NCBI RefSeq assembly: GCF_016756395.1
Contig: NZ_AP018367.1
Coordinates: forward strand, 1-44,634
Direction: 5' to 3'
Origin: Streptomyces sp. SN-593
GTDB taxonomy: Bacteria > Actinomycetota > Actinomycetes > Streptomycetales > Streptomycetaceae
Length of the DNA stretch: 44,634 nt
In this document: one piece after another, positions 14,421-21,717 of the stretch
Position numbering within the stretch: position 1 is the stretch's first letter
How the letters are laid out: each line of letters opens with the position of its first letter
Made by a program: the position numbers and the translations under genes
The notes under the pieces: model-generated
Database searches by the model: none
Seen by the model: only the letters and a program-made list of their open reading frames with translations
Told to the model about the DNA's origin: nothing

Positions 14421-16457
14421 CTAGACCCGAGCATCCAGCACATCATCGAGGCCCAGGCGCTCGGTGCCCTCGGTGCCGTCGGACGTGACGTAGTCGACTT
14501 CCACCCATTCCGCGCCGTCGTCGTCGCCGAAGTGCATATCGGTGATCTCCACGGGCTCTCCGTCGATCAGCACGGTGCTGCCCGGCTCCAGCTCATACAC
14601 CCCAACCGACTCGTAGCTGCCATGGGGCGCGGGGTCTGCGGTGCTCTGGTGGTCCTGGTCCCTCTCGCTCAACTCAACGTCCTCCCCGCCGGCCGGCTCG
14701 ACGGGCGGTGCCAACTGCTCCAGGACAGCCGGGCCAGTTCCCCGCGACGGGCGGTCCGAGCGCAACGAGCCAAGGAAACCCAGCAGGTCCACACCTGGGT
14801 GAGCCTTGGCGTACGCCTCGGACTGCACTTGCATCCGGTCTACCAACGTCTCCCAGGTCGCTTTGTCTTCGCCGTCGTAGTCGCTGTCATCGCTCGGAGT
14901 CAGCAGGCGCAGCACCTGGACCTCCTGGGCGCCGTCCGCGGTGCTGGTGATCGCCCGTCCCTGGATGCTCGGCAGGTCGGTGCCGGTGTAGCTGTCGCCC
15001 CACATCATCCGGGCCGCCTCGGGTGTCGCACGGTCCAGGGAGACCCGCTTGCGGAAGGAGTCGCGAGCGAGGCCGGTGAGGAAGGCTGCGTCGGGCCGCT
15101 GGATACCGACGATCATGTGGATGCGGGCGGTGCGGGCCAGGACCACCATCCGCTTCCATTTACTCATGCACGGGTGTTCACGGCCCTTCAGTGTTTTATC
15201 CTGACTCTTCATCTCGGCCCAGATCTCGTCAATCTGCTCCTTGAAGATGAAGAACTCATCGAGGATGAACAGAATCTGAGAGAAACTGTCCTTTTTCGCC
15301 ACCCGGCGCTTGATGAGGTCATAGCGACCCATCATCTCGTTATGCGCGGCCGTGATGGCATAGGCGATCTCGTGCGGATCGCAGACGACTTGCACGCCGT
15401 CCATGTCCTCGAAATCCAGGTATTCGGTCATCTTCGGGTCGCAGAGCACAACCGGAATTCCCAGCAGGCGAGCCGCCACGACCAGGTTGCGGATGAAAAC
15501 GGTCTTTCCGCTTCCGGTCGGGCCGATCACCAGACAGTGGGGGTCCTTGCTGCCAAGCTTCCAAGAGACAATGGAGTGGTCCTCCGCCACTGCATACGGC
15601 AGCTCGCTCTTTTTCATCTTGTGCATGAGCGGGAAACGCACATTGGATGGGAAGGGCGGGCGGAGCTCAAAATAAACCCGATCCTTCTCGAACTGCCAGA
15701 CATCTCGCCATTCACCTGGCAGCTTGCTGTCGAGCTGCATGAGTGCACGATTCCGGAATTGGCGCGACAGGTCGCGTGTCGTCGTGGCGTATGCGACATC
15801 GACGCGGGTGAGGGTGTCGCCGTCGAAGGTCGGCGTCACGGTTGCTGTCGCTCCCATGATCGAGTGGACGACGCTTGTCGCTCGGCCACGTAGCCGGGTC
15901 TGCTCCGCGCTGTCGTCCGACGTCGTCTCCGGTGTCGCACCGCGGTCGATGATGTCGCTGGACCCAGGCGTCACCTCGATCCGACATACGACGCGACGCT
16001 TGGGCGGCTGCCATGTCGCGACGACAGTCCCTCCCAGCCGTGTCGCGACGATCTGCCGGACAGTGTCGCGGGCTTTCGTGTCGCGCTCATCCCATGTCGC
16101 CGGGTATCGGATGACGATCTTGGTGGGTACTCCGTGTCGGCGGCGTGAGGCACGGACCATGCCGGTGGGCGTCTCGGGGCGGAGCACCGGGGCCAGGGCT
16201 ACGGTCAGGTCACGGACTGGGCGAGTGTGCTTGCGGTGCCACGCCCCGCCTACGGAGCCGATCACGGCTACGGCGGCCGCGGCCGCCACGGCGTAGGTCA
16301 AGATCGCCGGGCGGTGCAGGAAGGCCGCCGTGCCGTAGCCGATCGCTGCGATGCCGGCGGCATACATCACAGCGCCGACCACGGGTGAGCGGTCAGGTCC
16401 GGGTGTGGGAGTGGGTGGTGCCACGATCCCCTCCTGGGTGAGAACGGTGTTGGGCAT
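14421..16457 (-). CDS. FtsK/SpoIIIE-like conjugative DNA translocase (TraB/TcpA type)
   Basis: A 678-residue membrane-anchored ATPase. Two hydrophobic segments lie at about residues 25-70, followed by a soluble region and the motor: Walker A GPTGSGKT with K318, Walker B ILFILDEFF with D400/E401, and GIQRPDAAFLTGLARDSFRKR typical of FtsK-like conjugation proteins. The C-terminal ~120 residues are acidic and replace the usual gamma domain. A GGGAG ribosome site precedes ATG 16457. It lies downstream of the ParB/ParA-like genes on the same strand and divergent from a VirB-like operon, so it may be the coupling protein, as TcpA is in the clostridial pCW3 tcp system, or a self-sufficient TraB. Its coding DNA is unusually rich in GCGACA, using the rare codon ACA. 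Confidence 0.9.
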   Translation of the reverse strand: MPNTVLTQEGIVAPPTPTPGPDRSPVVGAVMYAAGIAAIGYGTAAFLHRPAILTYAVAAAAAVAVIGSVGGAWHRKHTRPVRDLTVALAPVLRPETPTGMVRASRRRHGVPTKIVIRYPATWDERDTKARDTVRQIVATRLGGTVVATWQPPKRRVVCRIEVTPGSSDIIDRGATPETTSDDSAEQTRLRGRATSVVHSIMGATATVTPTFDGDTLTRVDVAYATTTRDLSRQFRNRALMQLDSKLPGEWRDVWQFEKDRVYFELRPPFPSNVRFPLMHKMKKSELPYAVAEDHSIVSWKLGSKDPHCLVIGPTGSGKTVFIRNLVVAARLLGIPVVLCDPKMTEYLDFEDMDGVQVVCDPHEIAYAITAAHNEMMGRYDLIKRRVAKKDSFSQILFILDEFFIFKEQIDEIWAEMKSQDKTLKGREHPCMSKWKRMVVLARTARIHMIVGIQRPDAAFLTGLARDSFRKRVSLDRATPEAARMMWGDSYTGTDLPSIQGRAITSTADGAQEVQVLRLLTPSDDSDYDGEDKATWETLVDRMQVQSEAYAKAHPGVDLLGFLGSLRSDRPSRGTGPAVLEQLAPPVEPAGGEDVELSERDQDHQSTADPAPHGSYESVGVYELEPGSTVLIDGEPVEITDMHFGDDDGAEWVEVDYVTSDGTEGTERLGLDDVLDARV

Positions 16458-16462
16458 GTGCT

Positions 16463-16483
16463 CCCTGTCGGGGCTTGACAGGG
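16463..16483. promoter_or_regulatory. Inverted repeat over the translocase leader
   Basis: CCCTGTC (16463-16469), a 7-nt loop and GACAGGG (16477-16483) form a 7-bp inverted repeat that overlaps the ribosome binding site of the translocase gene. It could be an operator or a translational hairpin. Confidence 0.4.
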
Positions 16484-16529
16484 GGTGTTACGCTGAGACT
16501 CTGCAACGCAGGAACGAGTAGCTAAGGGC

Positions 16530-17258
16530 TCAGCGTTTCCCCCCCTTCCGCCCCTCCGTGGGCGGTTTTTTCGTCGCCGCGTCGACCACTGCCCGAGCCT
16601 GGGCGCGGCGCTCGGCACGGATCTGGGCCCCTCTTACGGCCCCCTGGGGGCTGGGTCCGCTGGGCAACCGGCCGACCACAGGGAAAGGCCGGCCGCGGTT
16701 GTAGCGCGTCTCCAGGTAGCTGACTTCGGCATCTACCGCCTCGCACACGAGCTGAGACAGGTTGTAGTAGCCGTCCGACCGCTGCATGGTGTGCCAGACC
16801 GCGGCCCGGAGTCGAGCGTAGAGACTGTCGGGCATCGAGAAGGACCGGGTACGCACGCTCTCCAGCGCAGCCGGAGCGACATGCTCCGCTTGTCTCGCTG
16901 CGGTCATGTCGCGCGCCGTAGGCGGTCGTGATCGCCCCGCCTTACCGCTGTCGCTGTCGCTGTCGCCGCTGTCGCTGTCGCTGTCGCTGTCGCCTCGACG
17001 TCGTGACGTCGTGTCGCTGTCGCTGTCGCTGTCGCCTCGACGTCGTGACGTCGTGTCGCTGTCGCTGTCGCTGTCGCCTCGACGTCGTGACGTCCGTCGC
17101 CGCGTCGCCGTCGCGTCGCCGCCGCCGGACGGCAGTGTCGCGTCACCGACTCCTGGTGACGCGACACCGAGCACGACCTCGACCGGATCGGCCTCGACTC
17201 TCGGGTGCAGCTCGACCGGACGGCGTCTCCGGCGAGGTGCCTTTTTATCATCCACCAT
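16530..17258 (-). CDS. ParB-like partition protein with Ser-Asp repeats
   Basis: A 242-residue protein. The N-terminus is basic (KKAPRRRRRP). Residues ~55-110 hold three copies of a 14-residue unit GDSDSDSDTTSRRR. The C-terminal part has a possible ribbon-helix-helix region (RTRSFSMPDSLYARLRAAVW, then NLSQLVCEAVDAEVSYLE), as in small ParB/ParR-type centromere-binding proteins. Its start overlaps the end of the ParA-like gene by 11 bp, so the two are translationally coupled. The DNA under the repeats is the densest part of the TGTCGC array; the protein may bind its own gene, which would place the centromere inside it. The function is inferred from context. Confidence 0.65.
   Translation of the reverse strand: MVDDKKAPRRRRRPVELHPRVEADPVEVVLGVASPGVGDATLPSGGGDATATRRRTSRRRGDSDSDSDTTSRRRGDSDSDSDTTSRRRGDSDSDSDSGDSDSDSGKAGRSRPPTARDMTAARQAEHVAPAALESVRTRSFSMPDSLYARLRAAVWHTMQRSDGYYNLSQLVCEAVDAEVSYLETRYNRGRPFPVVGRLPSGPSPQGAVRGAQIRAERRAQARAVVDAATKKPPTEGRKGGKR
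16548..16571 (+). terminator. Antisense intrinsic terminator inside the ParB-like gene
   Basis: CCGCCC (16548-16553), a 6-nt loop, GGGCGG (16560-16565) and TTTTTT (16566-16571) form a textbook terminator reading on the plus strand, opposite to the gene that contains it. It would stop an antisense RNA running through the translocase gene. It may be a by-product of the codons for Lys-Lys-Pro-Pro. Confidence 0.45.
16970..17095 (+). repeat. Three 42-bp tandem repeats
   Basis: Units at 16970-17011, 17012-17053 and 17054-17095 are identical except the last base. Each has four TGTCGC hexamers followed by an 18-nt part with two palindromic GACGTC sites separated by GT. The length is a multiple of three, so the unit is translated as GDSDSDSDTTSRRR on the minus strand. 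It looks like an iteron array that also codes for protein. Confidence 0.9.
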
Positions 17259-18042
17259 CGGTCTCTCGCTCTCTCTTCAGCAGGGCGTCGTAGATTTCTT
17301 GATACCTATCAGCGACTGACGAAAGATCCCCATCGCCGAATTCGCGACAAGGAGTATGGTAGCTCTCCAACGCATCAGGAACGAGCGACGCCCGTGGAAT
17401 TGGTGGATCGCAAACCAGCTTTCCGTACCTCGCTCTCATATCATTGAGGATTCGCAACGACGCGGAACTCTCTTCATAATCGGAAACGATATAGCCGGAA
17501 ACGCTCAGCCGATCATTCCCTAACCCCTTCACTCGCAATGCGTTGTATGTCATATCCTCCGCTCCTTGAAATGCCCACATCGTCGCCTTTGCAGTAACGA
17601 AAAACCTCTCGGTCGCCAGGAGTCCGGAAAATGCGACCCTTCCCCCCGTGCGCGGGATATCGATAATCACGTCGTCCACAAGATCCGCAATCTCCTCGGA
17701 GTCCCGAGCCTCCCTCAACACGTGCATACTCGCGGGCGTGAGGTCTACCTCCCGATTTGCCAGCTCCCTGGATGCCGGAGCAATGAGAATTCGAGGCCAA
17801 GAGGTAGGCACCAGAACATCGCGCAGCGAGAGTTGCTGGCGGGTAGCAAAAACATCCTTCACACCGACCTCGCGGCTGGCCGGCTCGACGGCCTCGGTCG
17901 CCGCGGCCTGCGGGTCCAGGTCGATCACGGCTACACGCCGATGTCGGCGCCCCACTCGTCGCCGGGTGGCGGCATACGCCAGTTCCAGCGCCGCCGTAGT
18001 GGAGCCCACACCACCCTTGACGCTCCCGATGCCCAACCACAT
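17248..18042 (-). CDS. ParA-like ATPase lacking the P-loop lysine
   Basis: A 264-residue Walker-type ATPase. The deviant Walker A reads SVKGGVGSTTAALELAYA (K9 signature lysine, S14 in place of the usual P-loop lysine). Walker A' AVIDLDPQAAATEA and DDVIIDIPRTGGR follow. ATG 18042 is preferred because the Walker box starts at residue 9 as in short ParA proteins; ATG 18087 is possible. The gene has lower GC and more A/T-ending codons than its neighbours, suggesting separate origin. It is coupled to the ParB-like gene and divergent from the secretion operon. It could position plasmid DNA or the transfer machinery. Loss of the lysine may reduce ATP hydrolysis. Confidence 0.8.
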   Translation of the reverse strand: MWLGIGSVKGGVGSTTAALELAYAATRRRVGRRHRRVAVIDLDPQAAATEAVEPASREVGVKDVFATRQQLSLRDVLVPTSWPRILIAPASRELANREVDLTPASMHVLREARDSEEIADLVDDVIIDIPRTGGRVAFSGLLATERFFVTAKATMWAFQGAEDMTYNALRVKGLGNDRLSVSGYIVSDYEESSASLRILNDMRARYGKLVCDPPIPRASLVPDALESYHTPCREFGDGDLSSVADRYQEIYDALLKRERETDGG

Positions 18043-18191
18043 GCGCTCGCATCCGCCTGACTCCCCCGCTACTGATCGCTTCCCCATGTTGTTACATGCG
18101 ACATGGTAGGGCTGTCCGGCTGACCTGCGTCTACAGCTCACTAGTTCGCCGAAATGCCTGTATCTGAGGCTCGGTTTCCGTCTATCCTGTA

Positions 18192-18236
18192 GTGACTCAT
18201 GTTCACTGTGTCACATGTGACTACCTATCACCTGGT
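18192..18236. promoter_or_regulatory. Operator cluster between the par/tra and secretion operons
   Basis: Three inverted repeats of the GTGA/TCAC type follow one another: GTGACTCATGTTCAC (18192-18206), GTCACATGTGAC (18210-18221) and CACCTGGTG (18228-18236), with centres about 16-17 bp apart. The central one is identical to the core of the palindrome at 231-256. The site lies 25 bp upstream of the VirB2-like start and 150 bp from the ParA-like start, so it could control both directions. Confidence 0.6.
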
Positions 18237-18260
18237 GGCACCGACGGGAGAGGAACCCCC

Positions 18261-18653
18261 ATGCACGCCCCCACAACGATCAGGCGCCTGCCCAACCAGT
18301 TCCGACAGGCGCGTCAGCGACGGCAGTTGCAGGCCGCGCTCGCCCCCCGCGGAGTGAAGGGAATCGCCGCCGCGGCCGTCCTGGCCGCTCCCGCTGCCAG
18401 CGGTGCGGACACCGCCGGCGTGCGCAGTTGGCTCACCGACAACATCGTGCCGCTCGGCGTCATGATCACCGGCTGCATCATCCTGTACAACGCCCGCAAG
18501 AAAGACCACGCATCGACGGTCAACATGGTGGGCGGCGCGCTCATCGGCCTCGCCGTGATCGGCGTGGGCGTCGGGGGCTTCGCCCCGAGCATCGGCTCGT
18601 GGCTCGTGAGTCTGATCTGGCACGGCAGCAGCACGAAGGCCGCAGGGAACTGA
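18261..18653 (+). CDS. VirB2/TrbC-like small membrane protein
   Basis: A 130-residue protein, first gene of the secretion operon. After a basic N-terminus (MHAPTTIRRLPNQFRQARQR) come an Ala-rich segment, a hydrophobic helix (IVPLGVMITGCIILY), a short basic loop NARKKDHAS and a second helix (VGGALIGLAVIGVGVGGFAP). Two closely spaced membrane helices with a small basic loop are the pattern of VirB2/TrbC pilins. Its start has GGGAGAGG. The next gene starts one base after its stop. Assignment rests on topology and position, since pilins share little sequence. Confidence 0.6.
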   Translation: MHAPTTIRRLPNQFRQARQRRQLQAALAPRGVKGIAAAAVLAAPAASGADTAGVRSWLTDNIVPLGVMITGCIILYNARKKDHASTVNMVGGALIGLAVIGVGVGGFAPSIGSWLVSLIWHGSSTKAAGN

Positions 18654-18654
18654 G

Positions 18655-19011
18655 ATGAGGATGCACAACGACGACGAGGTCTATGCCGTCGACGATGTCT
18701 TCCTCGGTCCGACCAAGCGCACATTCCCATTCCGCGTGCGGTATCGCGCCTACGGCATCGGCAGCCTGCTCTATGTACTCGCGCTCAGCATCGAGGTGAA
18801 GGTCCACGTCATCGGCTTCTGGGCGGCGCTCTACGCACTGCTCGCGGTGATCTACACCACGATGAAGATCATGGATCACGTCGACCACGAGAACACCGCT
18901 CGGGCCGTGGTCATCGCCTTCTGGCACGAGGTCAAGGCACCACGGGACCGACGCTCAGGCGCCACCACCGCCCGACTGTCTCTGAGGGCCGTACGCCGCC
19001 GGACTCGCTGA
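18655..19011 (+). CDS. VirB3/PrgI/TcpE-like membrane protein
   Basis: A 118-residue protein directly ahead of the VirB4-like ATPase. It has a short N-terminal part (FLGPTKRTFPFRVRYRAYG), two close membrane helices (GSLLYVLALSIEVKVHVIGF and AALYALLAVIYTTMKIM) and a basic tail. Small two-helix proteins preceding VirB4 are VirB3 in Gram-negative systems and PrgI/TcpE in Gram-positive ones. Its start is one base after the previous stop, so the genes are coupled. Confidence 0.65.
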   Translation: MRMHNDDEVYAVDDVFLGPTKRTFPFRVRYRAYGIGSLLYVLALSIEVKVHVIGFWAALYALLAVIYTTMKIMDHVDHENTARAVVIAFWHEVKAPRDRRSGATTARLSLRAVRRRTR

Positions 19012-19030
19012 CATCACCACTCAGACCACC

Positions 19031-19045
19031 CACCCTGCCCAACAC
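19031..19045 (+). promoter_or_regulatory. CACCCTGCCCAACAC leader motif
   Basis: This 15-mer lies 18 bp ahead of the VirB4-like start and is shared exactly with 26554-26568, ahead of another small gene. It contains CTGCCCAACA, which recurs in other gaps on the same strand at 26558, 27398 and 35691 and, shortened by one base, at 37106. Confidence 0.5.
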
Positions 19046-19062
19046 AGGTGAATGAGGGATCA

Positions 19063-21717
19063 ATGACCACTCATGCTACGAAATCAACACGAACATCCCT
19101 ACGCCCGCGGCTCCTTGACCGCTTGCTCACGACTCAGCGCCGCACACCCGACACCGGGCACCGCACCGGACTCGCGCTCACCGACGTCGTTGGAAACCTG
19201 ACCGTCACCCGCACCGGTTACGTCACCGCCTGGTACGTAGCCGAACCTCAGCGCTGGAGCTTCAAAACGGACCGCGAGCGCAACCAGCTCGTACTAGCTC
19301 ACGCCCAGCGCCTGGCCGAACTCACCGGCCGCCGGCTCTACCTCCGGATCACCCACCGCCCGTACCCGGTCGCCCGCTGGGCTGAGGCCCTGCACCGCTC
19401 CGTCGTCAACCCGCTGCCCGGCTGGGAGAGCTATCTCCAGGAGGAACAGCTCCAGGTCGCTCGACTACCGCTTGATGACAAGGTCATCTACTACGGGGTG
19501 CGCCTGGGCCGGGTCTCCGGCGCAGGCCGGGCCGCGAACAAGGTGCTGCGCGGCGCGCTGGACCGCGAACTGGCCGCACTCGGCCGGGACCTGACGGAGA
19601 TCGACCGGACGATGAGCGCTCCGGGCATGGACGCCTCCCCCGCACAGGCCCACGACATGGACTGGCTGCTGACCCGCTCCATCGGCCTCGGTCTACCCGC
19701 CCCGCTCGACCCGCCACCGCAGCCTGACAGCGTCTGGTCGCCGAGCGATCTCGCCGAACACACCGACGGCGTCGAGTGGAGCGCGCCCGAGCCCTACGCC
19801 CCGCACCTGCGGATCGCCGGCGACCGCAACGGCCAGCGCGTGGAACGCTACGTGACCATCCTGACGATGAGCCGCATGGACCTGCCCGACATCCCGGAAT
19901 CCGGGTATGGCCCCTGGCTCCAGCGACTGGACCGGCTGCGGTTCCCCTACGAGGTCTCCGGCGTCTTCGACGTCCGGGAACCTGCGCAGACCGACCGCGA
20001 CATCCGCGACCAGCTCGACCGCATCCGCCACCAGGTCAACCACCACGCCGAGCACGACGTCGACGTCCCTCTCCAGCTCTCCCGGCAGCGGGACCAGGGG
20101 CGGGGGATCGAAGACGAAACGAGGAGCGGATTCTCCGGCCTGGCAACCCGTGTGCACGGCTGGATTCGCATCGCGGTCTCCGCGGCCACCGCCGAGGACG
20201 TCCGCAACCGGGCCGACCAGGTCATCAAGATGTACTCGCCACAGGTCGTCATCAAGCGTCCCTCAGACCAGTACACGATGGCCCGCGAGTTCATCCCCGG
20301 GGAGGACCTGGCCCACACCGGCTACCGGCGGCGGATGCCCGTGACCACCCTCGCCGGGTCCCTGCCGGCCGCCACCGCTCTGGTCGGCGACCGCGTGGGC
20401 CCCCACATCGGCTCGACGTCCGGGGTATCCCGACGCGCGGTGATGTGGCACCCATGGATGAGCACCGAGCAGCGTGAGCGCTCCGGCCTAACGGTGGTCC
20501 TGTCCACCCTGGGCGGCGGCAAGAGCACTCTGTGCGGAAAAGTCGTATACGACACGACACGGATGGGCGTGCCCTGGGTGGTGCTCGACCCGTCGGGGCC
20601 GCTGACCCGGCTGTGCGACCTCCCGGAGCTGCGGCCGTACTCCCGACGGATTGACCTGATGCGGGCCGAACCCGGAACTCTCAACCCGTACCACGTGATC
20701 CCCGACCCCCGGCCCGAGCACTACACCCCAGAGCAGTACGCCGACTACGACGACCCGGCGCTGGAGGCCAGCCTGGCCCTCCAGCGGGACACCCAGGCCG
20801 CGGCCGCGCAGCGGCGCACCCTGGCGATCGACGCGATGCGGGGTCTGCTACCCGCCCAGATCACCGGTAGCCAGCAGACGCAGACCGCGCTGCTGCTGGC
20901 CGCCGGCAGGACCGACGCGTCCGTGCACTCCTCTCCGCACGCGATCATCAAGGAGCTGGAAGCCGAATCGGGGCTGGGCCTCGCAGAGCACGCCGGGCAC
21001 CTGGCGAAGCTGCTGCACGCCGCCGCCGAGCTACCGCAGGGGCAACTGATCTTCCCTCCCGCTGACGGTGACGACCGCTACCAGACCGCGCACCAGCGCC
21101 TGGTGGTGATGAGCCTGCGCGGCCTGACTCTGCCCGCCGACGGCACCCCTCCCAGCGAATGGACGCTGGAGGAGCAGTACAGCATGCCCCTGCTGTACCT
21201 GGCTGGCTGGTACGCGCAGCGCTCCATCTACGACCGGGACATGAACGACCGCAAGGGGCTGTTCCTCGACGAGACCCACGCTCTGCTGTCGGTCCCGTCC
21301 GGCCGGACCCTGGTCAAGAAGACCGGCCGCGACTCCCGCAAACACAACACCCGGGCCCTATACGCCACCCAGGACGGCGGGGACATCCTCACCGCGGGCG
21401 TCGAGAACTGGGTCGACTCAGTGTTTGTGGGCCGCACCATCGGAGCCCAGGCGCAGCGCGCCGCGCTGGGACTGTTGGGCATCGAACCCGGCCACGGCTA
21501 CGAGGAGATCCTCGAGGGGCTGTCGAATCAGTCCCGCAGCTCCAACACCCGGTTGGGGTGGCGAGAGTTCATCTTCAACGACGGCAACGACGGCATGGAG
21601 CGCATCACGGTCCGCCTGGACCGGCCGGCGCTACGCGACGCCCTCAACTCGACCGCCAACCCCCACCGATCCCGATCGAACCCGTTCGTTGAGCTCGCAA
21701 AGGACGGGAACCGATGA
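19063..21717 (+). CDS. VirB4-like type IV secretion ATPase
   Basis: An 884-residue protein. The N-terminal ~450 residues are the VirB4/TraC-like region. The motor carries Walker A TLGGGKSTL with K487, followed by VLDPSGPLTRL, and Walker B GLFLDETHALL with D736/E737. The tail with TRALYATQDGGDILTAGVENW matches the arginine/glutamine motor motifs of VirB4. No membrane segment is evident, as in Gram-positive VirB4 proteins, so it would be docked on the VirB3/VirB6-like partners and power assembly or transfer. ATG 19063 has GAGGG upstream; GTG 19048 is a weaker alternative. It overlaps the next gene by ATGA. Confidence 0.92.
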   Translation: MTTHATKSTRTSLRPRLLDRLLTTQRRTPDTGHRTGLALTDVVGNLTVTRTGYVTAWYVAEPQRWSFKTDRERNQLVLAHAQRLAELTGRRLYLRITHRPYPVARWAEALHRSVVNPLPGWESYLQEEQLQVARLPLDDKVIYYGVRLGRVSGAGRAANKVLRGALDRELAALGRDLTEIDRTMSAPGMDASPAQAHDMDWLLTRSIGLGLPAPLDPPPQPDSVWSPSDLAEHTDGVEWSAPEPYAPHLRIAGDRNGQRVERYVTILTMSRMDLPDIPESGYGPWLQRLDRLRFPYEVSGVFDVREPAQTDRDIRDQLDRIRHQVNHHAEHDVDVPLQLSRQRDQGRGIEDETRSGFSGLATRVHGWIRIAVSAATAEDVRNRADQVIKMYSPQVVIKRPSDQYTMAREFIPGEDLAHTGYRRRMPVTTLAGSLPAATALVGDRVGPHIGSTSGVSRRAVMWHPWMSTEQRERSGLTVVLSTLGGGKSTLCGKVVYDTTRMGVPWVVLDPSGPLTRLCDLPELRPYSRRIDLMRAEPGTLNPYHVIPDPRPEHYTPEQYADYDDPALEASLALQRDTQAAAAQRRTLAIDAMRGLLPAQITGSQQTQTALLLAAGRTDASVHSSPHAIIKELEAESGLGLAEHAGHLAKLLHAAAELPQGQLIFPPADGDDRYQTAHQRLVVMSLRGLTLPADGTPPSEWTLEEQYSMPLLYLAGWYAQRSIYDRDMNDRKGLFLDETHALLSVPSGRTLVKKTGRDSRKHNTRALYATQDGGDILTAGVENWVDSVFVGRTIGAQAQRAALGLLGIEPGHGYEEILEGLSNQSRSSNTRLGWREFIFNDGNDGMERITVRLDRPALRDALNSTANPHRSRSNPFVELAKDGNR

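Larger units (their letters stand above)
14993..17141 (+). repeat. Polar array of TGTCGC hexamers over the translocase and ParB-like genes
   Basis: By eye, 29 copies of TGTCGC read on the plus strand in this 2.15-kb span: 14993, 15024, 15815, 15846, 15876, 15933, 15953, 16014, 16041, 16064, 16079, 16095, 16907, 16949, 16955, 16961, 16970, 16976, 16982, 16988, then 17012-17030 and 17054-17072 in steps of 6, and 17136. Ten fall within 286 bp (15815-16100). Within the translocase gene they occur in two reading frames (Ala-Thr and x-Asp-x), six of them using the rare Thr codon ACA, which points to selection on DNA. Candidates are a clt/TRS site for the translocase or a parS-like centromere. Confidence 0.6.

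Noticed and set aside
14532..15893. A 453-residue plus-strand frame opposite the translocase gene
   Set aside because: The minus strand has Walker A, Walker B and FtsK motifs. The plus frame has none and is a shadow.
16940..17100. CRISPR array
   Set aside because: The repeats are directly adjacent 42-bp units with no variable spacers, they are translated in frame, and no cas genes are present.
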